This document shows positions 16,701 through 23,578 of a stretch of DNA of 26,589 nucleotides, piece by piece. Under the pieces are notes generated by a model. The model was not told the DNA's origin. It saw only the letters and a program-made list of their open reading frames with translations, and ran no database searches. This stretch comes from UBA1081 sp045639185 (GTDB lineage: Bacteria; Bacillota; Clostridia; Oscillospirales; Acutalibacteraceae). How positions within the stretch are numbered: the stretch's first letter is position 1; each line of letters begins with the position of its first letter. Position numbers and translations under genes: made by a program. The stretch covers positions 1-26,589 of the forward strand of contig JAZUCO010000160.1 of assembly GCA_045639185.1 (NCBI GenBank). The letters run 5' to 3'.

Positions 16701-19464
16701 CACAGTTTACGCAGATCCCGTTATCGTTGACAACTACGGCGTATTCCACGTTACAGATGCAGACGGCAATCCCGCAGCAGGCATCACAGTTTACAATGCA
16801 GCTGACAACACAGCTATCGGCACAACAAACAAGAACGGTATCTTCAGATATGCAGGCTTCAGTAATGCAGTTCAGAGCTTCACAGTTTATGCAATGAATG
16901 ACGGTAAGTACTCATTCAAGTACACATCTCAGTCACTCACAGCAGCTTGCAACGAAGACGGCAAGCCCGAATATGTTCACCTCAATGCTTCAGCTGACGG
17001 CAACACAGAAAAGAACATTTCATGGCTCTCAAATCCCATCTTTGCAGATGATAAGGCTTATGTTCAGTACGCAACAAAGGCTGAATACGAAGCAAACGGT
17101 GCAGCAGCTTTCACAAAGAAAGAAGGCACAGCAGCTCTTCAGACATTCCTCGGAAGCACAGATGTAACTCAGAATTATGTTGCAAATATCAATACAGTTA
17201 ATATCTCAGGTCTTGCTGCTGATACAGAATATGTATACCGTGTAGGTGACGGAAAAGTCTGGTCAGATGTCAAGTCATTCAGAACAGCTCTTGCAAATGC
17301 TGATACAAACTTCTTTATCTTCGGTGATATTCAGGCTCAGGATACAACAAAGGTTTCTAACCTTCTCGGTGCAGTTGCAGCAGACGAAAAAGATTATGCT
17401 TTTGGTATTCAGACCGGTGACGCAGTTGAAGTAGGTAGCATGTATCCCGACTGGGCAGATATTCTCAATGTATTTGCGGATGACAATATTGTTGATACAG
17501 ATATGCTTCATGTTCTCGGTAACCATGAATACATGGGTGACCCCGAAGCAGATGCAGCAAGCGGTATCTTCAATACAGCAAATAAAAAGTATTATTCAGT
17601 TGAATACGGCAATGTTTATGTTGCAGTTATCAACTACGATTTGAATAGCTCAGCATATATTGAAGAAGCATGTAATTGGCTCAAGGCTGATGCAGCAGCT
17701 TCAGATGCTACATGGAAGTTCGTAGCACTCCACACACCTCCCTATGGTACAAACATTCTTGACGAACAGGCAAACTGGCAGGCAATGCTTCCTCCCGTTG
17801 CTGAAGAAGCAGGTATTGACTTTGTATTCTCAGGTCATGACCACTCTTATGCAAGAACAGAGCCTATGGTTGGCGGTCAGGTTGATGAAAACGGTGTAGT
17901 TTACTTCATCAGCGGTAGCTCAGGTGAAAAGTCATACGGTGTTACAGTTAACCCCGATTACAATTTCGCAATGGCTACAAATGAATACTCAGGTATTTAC
18001 ATTTCTGTTTCAACAACAGATACAACTGCAACAGTTACTGTTTACGACGTAACAAGTGCAGACAGCAAGGTTATTTTCGACAGCTATACAAAGACAATCA
18101 AAACAGATTGCTCAGCAGACGGTCACGACTTTGCTCATAACGACGGTTATCTCACATGTACAGTATGCGGATATGTAAAGTCAACTGAAAACTTTACAGG
18201 CAACGTAAAAGATGCAGAAACAGGTCTTCCCATCATCATCGAAAACGGTGAACTTGTAAAGAACAAGTGGGTTGATATGAACAATGCAATCTACTACCTC
18301 GGTGAAGACGGTATCCCCGCAACAGGCACAGCAAAAATCGGCAACTATGAATACCCCTTCGATGCAGAAGGTAAGCTCACAAAGGTTGCTTTCGTTAAGG
18401 AAGACGGTACTCTCGCAACAAACATCTGGCTTGGCGAAGACTACTACCTCGGCGAAGACGGTCTTGCAGTTACAGGCGAACGCAAGATTGACAAGTACAC
18501 ATACACATTCGGTGAAGACGGCAAGCTCACAAAGGGCGCTCTTGTAAAAGAAGGCAAGTACTATTACTATTACATTGCAGGCACAAAGCAGCGTAACTGG
18601 AAGCTTATCGACGGCAACTGGCACTACTTCGACGTTATCGGTCCTTCAGGCCCCGGCGGAATTCCTTCATTCGCTATGGCAACAGGCAAGTACCCCATCT
18701 CCAGAGACGGCAGCGCAATGAACCTTGTTTACACATTTGATGCAAACGGTCGTCTTATCGGCGGTGCTCTCACAAATACAGATTACGGTAAAGTTCTTTA
18801 CTGGGCAAACAATGAAAGACTTACAGGCTGGTACTATGTAGACGAAGCTATTTACTTCTTCGGTGAAAACTACTATGCAGTAACAGGCAGCCAGACAATT
18901 GACGGTACAGAGTACACATTCGATGCAGAAGGCAGACTTCAGCTCAAGGATGAAAACTTTGCAATTGACGGTACATTCTACTATTTTGACGAAGACGGCA
19001 AGATTCTCACAAATCACATCGCAGATCATCCTTATGTCAAGGTTGTTGACAAGGCTGTTGAACCTCAGATCGGTGTAACAGGTCTTACAGAAGGTGAACA
19101 CTGTAAAACTTGCGGAACTGTAACAGTAGCTCAGAAAACTGTTGCCGCACTTCCCCAGCCCGAACCTCCCGTTGATGATCCCGAACCTCCTGTAGATGAT
19201 CCCAAACCTCCCGTTGATGATCCCGAACCTCCCGTTGATGATCCCGAACCCGAAGTTCCCTATATTCTCGGTGACGCAACAAGAGACGGTGAAATCAATG
19301 CTCAGGACGCAAGATTCGCACTCAGAATTGCTGCAGGTCTTGAAAAGGTTACTGATGAAAAGACTTTCGTTGTAATGGACGTAAATGTTGACGGTAAAGT
19401 TAACGCTATCGACGCAAGACTTATCCTCAGATACTCTGCAGGCATCATCAAAGAATTCCCCTGA
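13750..19464 (+). CDS. Secreted multidomain phosphodiester glycosidase-metallophosphatase with dockerin
   Basis: 1904 residues from the ATG at 13750; an ATG at 13744 is only 3 bases from AGGAAAGG, so 13750 is preferred. Domains in order: signal peptide (1-31); NAGPA-type phosphodiester glycosidase (about 58-303; GGVNGDFF at 135-142, SLDGGGS at 263-269); Ig-like region; CBM-like beta-sandwich (about 488-722); second Ig-like region; cohesin-like domain (841-981); CarboxypepD_reg-like region; FN3-type phosphatase N-domain (about 1100-1181); metallophosphoesterase with likely metal ligands Asp1193, Asp1224, Asn1258, His1328, His1363, His1365; a CxxC motif; cell-wall/choline-binding-type repeats (about 1489-1746); PPVDDPEP linker; type I dockerin (1838-1904). 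NAGPA-type enzymes remove a sugar capping a phosphate, and the phosphatase could then take the exposed phosphate. Natural substrate unknown. Confidence 0.8.
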   Translation: MKTKIRTKSFLALLLTLVMLFSVMSPVTSLAAGLDVDLSFLGSNTKLTSKTDYNVAPGVTESHIITHNKDGSNQIKSFALEVDLSNPNVGILASYNNYMDNLAGTPVWGMQTVRDQAVAAEKYYQQADPNFQIVGGVNGDFFNMSTGAPTGTLVMNGKTYNTNNSWNYFAILDDGSAVIGSGAAPANAKEVVGGPAIILKDGVIDATSGYGVDQLPRTAVGIKADGTVVFVVADGRQAPDSCGQTFQELAEEMKALGCVDALSLDGGGSATMVSQHEGENALACINSPSDGTERTVSTAILIYSNAAPDGQFDHAVLTPNNEIYTPGSTVELAAKGVDSSGAAADLPADGVFTLKDDSFGTIEGNVFTSTGKTGTVTVEYVVNGFAKGSTTFEIQAPDYIGFTNTEVSLGFEAQTDFGVQVKYNDKKVNYKIGDIVWSMSDPTMGSFSGNTFTSSDSASVTGIVTATSAFDENVKGEITAVIGKLPSIIWDFENPEDYVFGTGVYEASGGTITSYESDYVPGTTTMIKGSYGRGATSVATVVNADEGKVRFDSYALKFDYDLTNVGAVTEGACIGGVSATESTEGTPTAVGMWLYAPEGTPNLWVRMRFRDGNGSVQTVNFTENYAQFADTGNNTYTGIGGINWTGWKYLEADLSNFVAPFSFFAGETIRLMILNNSSGHYTYTGPAEGTNAAGVPLSSYKYLPQADRKGTVYIDNVQFVYGANTDDVNNPVINSIKVGNADRSDMVNIGADTVVANNDMLIQASFADFEDKYATGINYDACRLYIDGKDVTADTQLVDGEFNYISKLANGIHSVKLVVRDKFNNETAETRYFTVNGTQNLPTVKVEAGSASCVLNDQFTMNVVSNAADKITSVTTEIQLDADIVKDASALTIEGAEGFTVSSEYNNGLLKLTITKEVATVSEDAEATSFAPIATIKAAIPHNVAKGKNFSFRVLQGAITFNDAECVTDTFAASTVEIPVAETYTVYADPVIVDNYGVFHVTDADGNPAAGITVYNAADNTAIGTTNKNGIFRYAGFSNAVQSFTVYAMNDGKYSFKYTSQSLTAACNEDGKPEYVHLNASADGNTEKNISWLSNPIFADDKAYVQYATKAEYEANGAAAFTKKEGTAALQTFLGSTDVTQNYVANINTVNISGLAADTEYVYRVGDGKVWSDVKSFRTALANADTNFFIFGDIQAQDTTKVSNLLGAVAADEKDYAFGIQTGDAVEVGSMYPDWADILNVFADDNIVDTDMLHVLGNHEYMGDPEADAASGIFNTANKKYYSVEYGNVYVAVINYDLNSSAYIEEACNWLKADAAASDATWKFVALHTPPYGTNILDEQANWQAMLPPVAEEAGIDFVFSGHDHSYARTEPMVGGQVDENGVVYFISGSSGEKSYGVTVNPDYNFAMATNEYSGIYISVSTTDTTATVTVYDVTSADSKVIFDSYTKTIKTDCSADGHDFAHNDGYLTCTVCGYVKSTENFTGNVKDAETGLPIIIENGELVKNKWVDMNNAIYYLGEDGIPATGTAKIGNYEYPFDAEGKLTKVAFVKEDGTLATNIWLGEDYYLGEDGLAVTGERKIDKYTYTFGEDGKLTKGALVKEGKYYYYYIAGTKQRNWKLIDGNWHYFDVIGPSGPGGIPSFAMATGKYPISRDGSAMNLVYTFDANGRLIGGALTNTDYGKVLYWANNERLTGWYYVDEAIYFFGENYYAVTGSQTIDGTEYTFDAEGRLQLKDENFAIDGTFYYFDEDGKILTNHIADHPYVKVVDKAVEPQIGVTGLTEGEHCKTCGTVTVAQKTVAALPQPEPPVDDPEPPVDDPKPPVDDPEPPVDDPEPEVPYILGDATRDGEINAQDARFALRIAAGLEKVTDEKTFVVMDVNVDGKVNAIDARLILRYSAGIIKEFP
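19159..19242 (+). repeat. Four 21-bp tandem repeats encoding a Pro-rich linker
   Basis: Four head-to-tail 21-bp units (19159-19179, 19180-19200, 19201-19221, 19222-19242) encode PEPPVDD-type heptads between the wall-binding repeats and the dockerin. Units 1 and 4 are identical, and 2 and 3 differ by one to three bases. Copy number may vary between strains. Confidence 0.9.
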
Positions 19465-19487
19465 TATCCGCTATAAAATTTAGCTGA

Positions 19488-19516
19488 TTGACAACACACC
19501 CCATCTCCTATATAAT
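19488..19516 (+). promoter_or_regulatory. Consensus promoter of the CotH gene
   Basis: TTGACA (19488-19493) and TATAAT (19511-19516) match the SigA consensus perfectly with 17-base spacing. The spacer is one arm of the terminator of the upstream gene, and the -10 box is its loop. Confidence 0.75.
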
Positions 19517-19535
19517 GTAGGAGATGGGGATTTTT
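19499..19535 (+). terminator. Terminator of the giant dockerin gene, overlapping the next promoter
   Basis: Perfect 12-bp stem CCCCATCTCCTA (19499-19510)/TAGGAGATGGGG (19518-19529), 7-base loop TATAATG, then ATTTTTCTTT. Transcripts arriving from upstream would terminate here. Transcripts starting at the embedded promoter begin about halfway down the second arm and so cannot form the hairpin. Confidence 0.9.
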
Positions 19536-19563
19536 CTTTCACCCCCGAAAAAGGAGGACTAAA

Positions 19564-21897
19564 ATGAAAAAAGTAAAACTTATTTTTTCTTTTATAACAA
19601 TACTTCTCGTCATCTGCACCATTGCATTGACAGTATCAGCAAAAAATTCTACTGCAGAAATTGTATATATTGCAAATGAAGAAAACGCAAACACAAAAAT
19701 CAGTTCTCAGCAGACAAAAGACGGCAAAACATATCTTTTCCTTCCGTCCGCCGCAGACCTTACACAGATAAGTCTTCAGGCAGACAGCAAATACGAAACA
19801 ATCACTGTTTCCGCTGATTCATATATCACCGTAAATCAGGGAGAGACATTCAATCTCACAGCATTGTTTGAAAATCCTTCTGCTCTGAATAACGAGTATA
19901 ATGTAACAGTTACTCTTTCCCCTAAAACAGGAAAAGTAATCACAATGTCTGTTACAATAATGAAATCAGCAAACATAAAAACAATGTTCCTTGTCAGCGA
20001 AAACCCTGAAGAAAAGGGCAGAGAATGGGTTGATTCTTCAAAAGATAACGAGGCAAAAGGTGATATGGCATACCTCAATGCCGACGGTACAATTTTCCAT
20101 TCCGATAAGCTCACAGAACTCAAGGCAAGAGGCAATTCAACCTTCACAGATTTTGAAAAGAAAGCATATCAGATAAAAATAAAGAACAAATCAAACCTCA
20201 CCGGTGATGAGGATAATGCTCAGAAGAAGTGGGTGCTTCTTGCAAATGCCGCAGACAACACTCTTATACACAATCAGCTCGCATCAACACTTGCAAAAGA
20301 CCTCGGTCTCCCCTACACCGTTGATATGGAGCCTGTTGACCTCTATTATGACGGTGAATACAGAGGCACATACCTGCTGACAGATAAAGTTGAAGTCGGT
20401 GAAGAGGGTGTTGATATTCAGGACCTTGATTCTGAAATCGAAGATGCAAACGAAGGCTCAGACGCATACGAAAATCCCGTTGTAGTCACAAAGACTTTCT
20501 CAAGCAACGGTGAAACATCTGCAAAAACAGACAGCAAAGGCTCTTACAAATATGTGGACGGTCTTGTTGAGCCTGAGCTCAGTGAAGGCCTCTCACACCA
20601 CGGTTACCTTCTCGAACTTGACTTCATTTACAGATACCCTAATGAACAGTCAGGCTTCGTCACAAACAGAGGACAGGCTGTTGTAACAAAGAATCCCGAA
20701 TATCTCACAAAAGAAACCGGTGCATTCATCAGCAACTTCTACCAGGAATTTGAAGATGCTGTTTTCAGTCCCAACGGCTACAACAAGGAAACAGGCAAGT
20801 ACTATTATGAATACTGTGACCTTGATTCTCTTGTAAAAATCTATCTCATTAACGAATATACAAAGAATTACGACAGCTATCGTTCATCTGCATTCTTCTA
20901 TCTTCCCGAAGATGAAGATATTATGTATGCAGGCCCCATCTGGGACTATGACCTGAGCTTTACAACAGGTTATGACTTCAACAGTATGTATGCAGGCAAT
21001 CCCGAAAACTTCTGGGCTGCAACAAAATACCTTGCAAGTACTCTTATAACAATCGAAAGCTTCCGTGATGCTGTCAGGGATTATCTTGACAAAGACAACG
21101 GTGAATTCTATACCGCCGCAGCAAAAATGCTCGGTGAAGAAGGCAACATCGTCACATTCTCTCAGAATGTTTATGCTTCACAGCAGATGAACTACAAACT
21201 CTGGGATATCACTCACGATGAAACAGCAGCTTTCCGTTGCTGTGATGAAGAAACTTATGACAATGCGGTTGACTTCCTTCTCGAATTCGCAACAGCACGT
21301 CTTGAATGGCTCTCTGAAACAACTTCCAAATGGGAAGGAAGCAATTATTATGCTCCTATGGACCCCACAAAATGGTCTTCAGAGTCAAGATATCACGCAA
21401 ACATTGTTGAAATCTCAGCTGTAAAAGCAACATGTACAACAGACGGCAGAACAGCAGGTAAATATTGTGCCGATTGCGAAAAAGTCTATCAGCAAAGCAA
21501 AACAGTAAAGGCAACAGGCCACACCTGGTCTGCGGCAAGCTGTACAAAGCCTGAAACCTGTAAAGGTTGCGGAATCACCAAAGGCAACGCACTCGGTCAC
21601 GATTACAAATTAGACCTTGAGAATGATAAAACATCAGAGACTCTGATTGTTTATAAATGTACTTACTGTTCAGATGAAAAATATGTAACAGTAAAACCCA
21701 AGCCTACATATGAGCAGGGTGACATTAATCTGGACGGCAAAGTAAACGCAATCGATGCAAGACTTGCTCTCAGATATTCTGCTCAACTTGAAGAGCTTGA
21801 AGAAGATCAACTTGCACTTGCAGATATGAATGCAGATAAAAAAGTCAATGCACTTGATGCAAGATTAATCTTAAGAAAATCTGCACAATTGGATTAA
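19564..21897 (+). CDS. Secreted CotH-family protein with dockerin
   Basis: 777 residues. Signal peptide 1-26 (cleavage near VSA-KN). A beta-sandwich of about 110 residues precedes a CotH domain (about 140-600): ELKARGNSTF with Arg189-Gly190-Asn191, KKAYQIKIKNK, WVLLANAADNTLIHNQLA, YDGEYRGTYLLTDKVEV, LINEYTKNYDSYRSS and GPIWDYDLSF (457-466, Asp461/Asp463). CotH proteins are atypical secreted kinases in spore coats; in rumen clostridia similar domains occur in cellulosome-bound proteins of unsettled function. Cys-rich repeats (CTTDG ... CADCE; CKGCGITKG; CTYCSDE) follow at about 619-705. A type I dockerin (717-777), with two Ca-binding segments (GDINLDGKVNAIDARLAL and ADMNADKKVNALDARLIL), ends the protein. 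AAGGAGG (19551-19557) precedes the ATG. Confidence 0.85.
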   Translation: MKKVKLIFSFITILLVICTIALTVSAKNSTAEIVYIANEENANTKISSQQTKDGKTYLFLPSAADLTQISLQADSKYETITVSADSYITVNQGETFNLTALFENPSALNNEYNVTVTLSPKTGKVITMSVTIMKSANIKTMFLVSENPEEKGREWVDSSKDNEAKGDMAYLNADGTIFHSDKLTELKARGNSTFTDFEKKAYQIKIKNKSNLTGDEDNAQKKWVLLANAADNTLIHNQLASTLAKDLGLPYTVDMEPVDLYYDGEYRGTYLLTDKVEVGEEGVDIQDLDSEIEDANEGSDAYENPVVVTKTFSSNGETSAKTDSKGSYKYVDGLVEPELSEGLSHHGYLLELDFIYRYPNEQSGFVTNRGQAVVTKNPEYLTKETGAFISNFYQEFEDAVFSPNGYNKETGKYYYEYCDLDSLVKIYLINEYTKNYDSYRSSAFFYLPEDEDIMYAGPIWDYDLSFTTGYDFNSMYAGNPENFWAATKYLASTLITIESFRDAVRDYLDKDNGEFYTAAAKMLGEEGNIVTFSQNVYASQQMNYKLWDITHDETAAFRCCDEETYDNAVDFLLEFATARLEWLSETTSKWEGSNYYAPMDPTKWSSESRYHANIVEISAVKATCTTDGRTAGKYCADCEKVYQQSKTVKATGHTWSAASCTKPETCKGCGITKGNALGHDYKLDLENDKTSETLIVYKCTYCSDEKYVTVKPKPTYEQGDINLDGKVNAIDARLALRYSAQLEELEEDQLALADMNADKKVNALDARLILRKSAQLD

Positions 21898-21908
21898 TAC
21901 AAAAATTA

Positions 21909-21940
21909 AAGGAAGTGTGTTTTTTACACTTCCTTTTTTT
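21909..21940 (+). terminator. Terminator of the CotH gene
   Basis: Perfect 10-bp stem AAGGAAGTGT (21909-21918)/ACACTTCCTT (21926-21935), 7-base loop, T-run to 21940. Confidence 0.85.
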
Positions 21941-22011
21941 GTGTCATTATTCGGTTTTCAACATAGTATGTAATGAGGTTTGTCCTCAATCTTACAAAAG
22001 GAGACGAAGAA

Positions 22012-22221
22012 ATGAACACAAACAAACCCTGTACCTGTTGCAAATCTGAAAAGGAAACTGCCGATTGTGAAAAGACAGCACTTCCCGAAGTTATGACGAC
22101 AACAATGGCATATATCCCCTTTCAGCTTGACCTCTCTCATTATGAGCCTGCTGAGGCACTTTGCAAAGGTACTCTTTTCAGCGATCTTTACAAACCTTTC
22201 AAAGGAAGATGCATATGTTGA
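22012..22221 (+). CDS. cotJA: Spore coat associated protein CotJA
   Basis: 69 residues starting MNTNKPC; AAAGGAG lies 9 bases upstream, whereas an ATG at 21973 has no ribosome site. The C-terminal half MAYIPFQLDLSHYEPAEAL, then GTLFSDLYKPF, is the CotJA signature. CotJA, CotJB and CotJC form a coat component made in the mother cell, transcribed by SigE in Bacillus. No SigA promoter is visible; sequence around 21943-21969 (GTCATT ... CATAGTAT) only loosely resembles a SigE promoter. The Cys-rich N-terminus (CTCCKSEKETADCEK) is uncommon compared with the short family N-terminus. Overlaps cotJB by 7 bases. Confidence 0.85.
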   Translation: MNTNKPCTCCKSEKETADCEKTALPEVMTTTMAYIPFQLDLSHYEPAEALCKGTLFSDLYKPFKGRCIC

Positions 22222-22460
22222 ATGAACGCACAAAACTTATGCACTGTCTGAGTGCAGAACAGTTTGCCGCCTGGGAACTTCATCTTTATCTTGACACGCA
22301 TCCCTGCGACAAAACAGCACAGCGACTCCACGAAAAACATACGGCAAGAGCTACAGAGCTCAGAGAGGAATACGAAAGCAAATTCGGTCCTCTCACAGCA
22401 AGCACAGGCGAAGGCTGCGACTGGATAAAATCCCCCTGGCCCTGGGAGAAAGGTGAGTAA
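22215..22460 (+). CDS. cotJB: Spore coat protein CotJB
   Basis: 81 residues from the ATG at 22215 (MLNERTKLMH); AAAGGAAG at 22201-22208 places the start here rather than at 22209 or further upstream. The core AAWELHLYLDTHPCDKTAQRLHEKH is the CotJB signature (LYLDTHP plus an acidic-rich helix). The C-terminus ends with a Trp-rich SPWPWEKGE, as in related proteins, and the start lies inside the end of cotJA, so translation is coupled. It stops 3 bases before the cotJC remnant. Confidence 0.85.
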   Translation: MLNERTKLMHCLSAEQFAAWELHLYLDTHPCDKTAQRLHEKHTARATELREEYESKFGPLTASTGEGCDWIKSPWPWEKGE

Positions 22461-22463
22461 TTA

Positions 22464-22564
22464 TGTGGACATATGAAAAGAAATTACAGTATCCCGTAAA
22501 AATAAAAAATCCCAACCCCGCATACGCAAAAATCATTATGGACCAGTATGGCGGACGACACTGA
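22464..22564 (+). pseudogene. cotJC: cotJC remnant, frameshifted and truncated
   Basis: AAGGTGAG precedes an ATG at 22464. The frame reads MWTYEKKLQYPVK and then stops at TAA (22503-22505), because the A-run at 22499-22502 has four A's where the family sequence (VKIKNPNP) needs five. Shifting by one base restores IKNPNPAYAKIIMDQYGG up to about 22555. It then diverges (RH, stop at 22562), exactly where intact CotJC proteins continue with the manganese-catalase-type domain. So about 33 of an expected 180-200 codons remain. The single-base gap could be a sequencing error, but the loss of the domain is not. Confidence 0.8.
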
Positions 22565-22584
22565 AAAAAGATATATTGTTCAGC

Positions 22585-22618
22585 AAAAAAAAAAAAGAAC
22601 TAGTGCAGGCACCAGTTC
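22585..22618. terminator. Bidirectional terminator at the island junction
   Basis: GAACTAGTGC (22597-22606) pairs with GCACCAGTTC (22609-22618) with one mismatch. On the minus strand the hairpin is followed by 12 T's (22596-22585), a very strong terminator for the Abi operon. On the plus strand a T-rich run (22626-22638) follows. Confidence 0.8.
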
Positions 22619-22650
22619 TCCAAAAATTTTTTATTTTTATCTCACACAAC
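22585..22650 (-). ncRNA. Candidate short RNA downstream of the Abi gene
   Basis: A consensus-like promoter on the minus strand (22657-22685) would start an RNA near 22650, and the hairpin plus T12 at 22618-22585 would end it after about 60 bases. No coding frame of note lies within. Evidence is positional only. Confidence 0.3.
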
Positions 22651-22656
22651 GTAATT

Positions 22657-22685
22657 ATGTTAGCACAATATTTTAATTTTGTCAA
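22657..22685 (-). promoter_or_regulatory. Promoter-like element overlapping the end of the Abi gene
   Basis: TTGACA (22685-22680) and TAACAT (22662-22657) with 17-base spacing on the minus strand. It overlaps the last codon and stop of the Abi gene and faces the terminator at 22618-22585. Confidence 0.4.
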
Positions 22686-23578
22686 TAGTTTTTTAAAATT
22701 TTTTCAATGGCAATTCTCATAAACACATACATTGACATAAACTTGTCATTTTTTTCAAATTTATTCATCATGGGCAAAATATACTTATCTTCATAATTTT
22801 TTAATGTCATTAATATGTCTTCTGAGTTTGGAACAAACATAGAATATGTTTCAAAAAAAGTACATAAATCATTAATAATTTCTTTTTCCATATTAGTTTT
22901 CAACATTCTGTGTCTAATTCCATTTTGCCCTAAAAATGCGGAAACATGCACATTTTTATTTTTAGTGATATTGCTTATTTTATCCATCAAAGAATTATTA
23001 TGCGCAACAATATTTCTGATTTTCCGTACAGATTCTAAATTCCTTTCAAAAGGAGCACTAATTGAATGATATATTTCAAGTGCATACTTTTTATAGAAAA
23101 AATGAATTAATCTTTCAAATGTTCCAAATTGAATAATATCCATAAAATCTGCAAGTGAAAGATTTTGTATGCCGCTTGAAATATCAATGTCTTGAAGAAT
23201 ATCAAAATTCTCAGTTTTATAAGTGCTGTCTATAAACTCTCTGTCACTCTCATAATATTCAACCAACAACAAATGTGTGTCACAAAAGTGTTCCGCATGA
23301 TGCAAAAAAAGACACTTCATTCTATTTTCCAAAACCAAATACATAGCCATCAAAATTTGGCTAAAATGCATATCTATTTCAGCTAAATAATATAATTGAG
23401 AAAAATCTAGACAAATAAACTTGCCGCGATTCTCTCCTTTTTGATATTTTTCAAAAAAAACCGTATATTTATTTAGCTTAGAAAATGAATATTCTTCTTG
23501 CATGATTTTTGATGCTCTCATTTCATCAATATCATTAAAAGTAACATTCAATAACATAAATTTTTCGATATTCTTCAT
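22682..23578 (-). CDS. Abi_2 (AbiF/AbiD) family HEPN protein, putative abortive-infection effector
   Basis: 298 residues. The Abi_2 pattern is clear: YYLAEIDMHFSQILMAMYLVLENRMK (63-88), FMDIIQFGTFERLIHFFYKKYA (145-166), and the HEPN RNase motif RKIRNIVAHNNSL with Arg188-x4-His193. HEPN proteins of this family are found in AbiD/AbiF phage-exclusion systems and are thought to be RNases that stop the host after infection; AbiF is linked to RNA. The ATG overlaps the stop codon of the upstream GAF-like gene (ATGA, 23578-23575), so both are translated as a unit. The region is clearly more AT-rich than the cotJ or dockerin genes, a sign of transfer. No catalytic test is possible from sequence; the phage role is inferred from family. 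Confidence 0.75.
   Translation of the reverse strand: MKNIEKFMLLNVTFNDIDEMRASKIMQEEYSFSKLNKYTVFFEKYQKGENRGKFICLDFSQLYYLAEIDMHFSQILMAMYLVLENRMKCLFLHHAEHFCDTHLLLVEYYESDREFIDSTYKTENFDILQDIDISSGIQNLSLADFMDIIQFGTFERLIHFFYKKYALEIYHSISAPFERNLESVRKIRNIVAHNNSLMDKISNITKNKNVHVSAFLGQNGIRHRMLKTNMEKEIINDLCTFFETYSMFVPNSEDILMTLKNYEDKYILPMMNKFEKNDKFMSMYVFMRIAIEKILKNY

Noticed and set aside
18181..18624. 147-codon minus-strand open frame inside the giant dockerin gene
   Set aside because: Cys/Val-rich product arising from codon bias of the wall-binding repeats on the other strand; no promoter or ribosome site.
19159..19242. CRISPR-like short regular repeats
   Set aside because: The four 21-bp units are contiguous without spacers and encode an in-frame Pro-rich linker.
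21974..21988. TGAGG/CCTCA hairpin as an operator of the cotJ operon
   Set aside because: Arms are 5 bp and no matching copy occurs elsewhere; chance is likely.
22464..22505. A functional 13-residue peptide gene after cotJB
   Set aside because: The reading continues as CotJC after a one-base shift, so it is the start of a broken cotJC.
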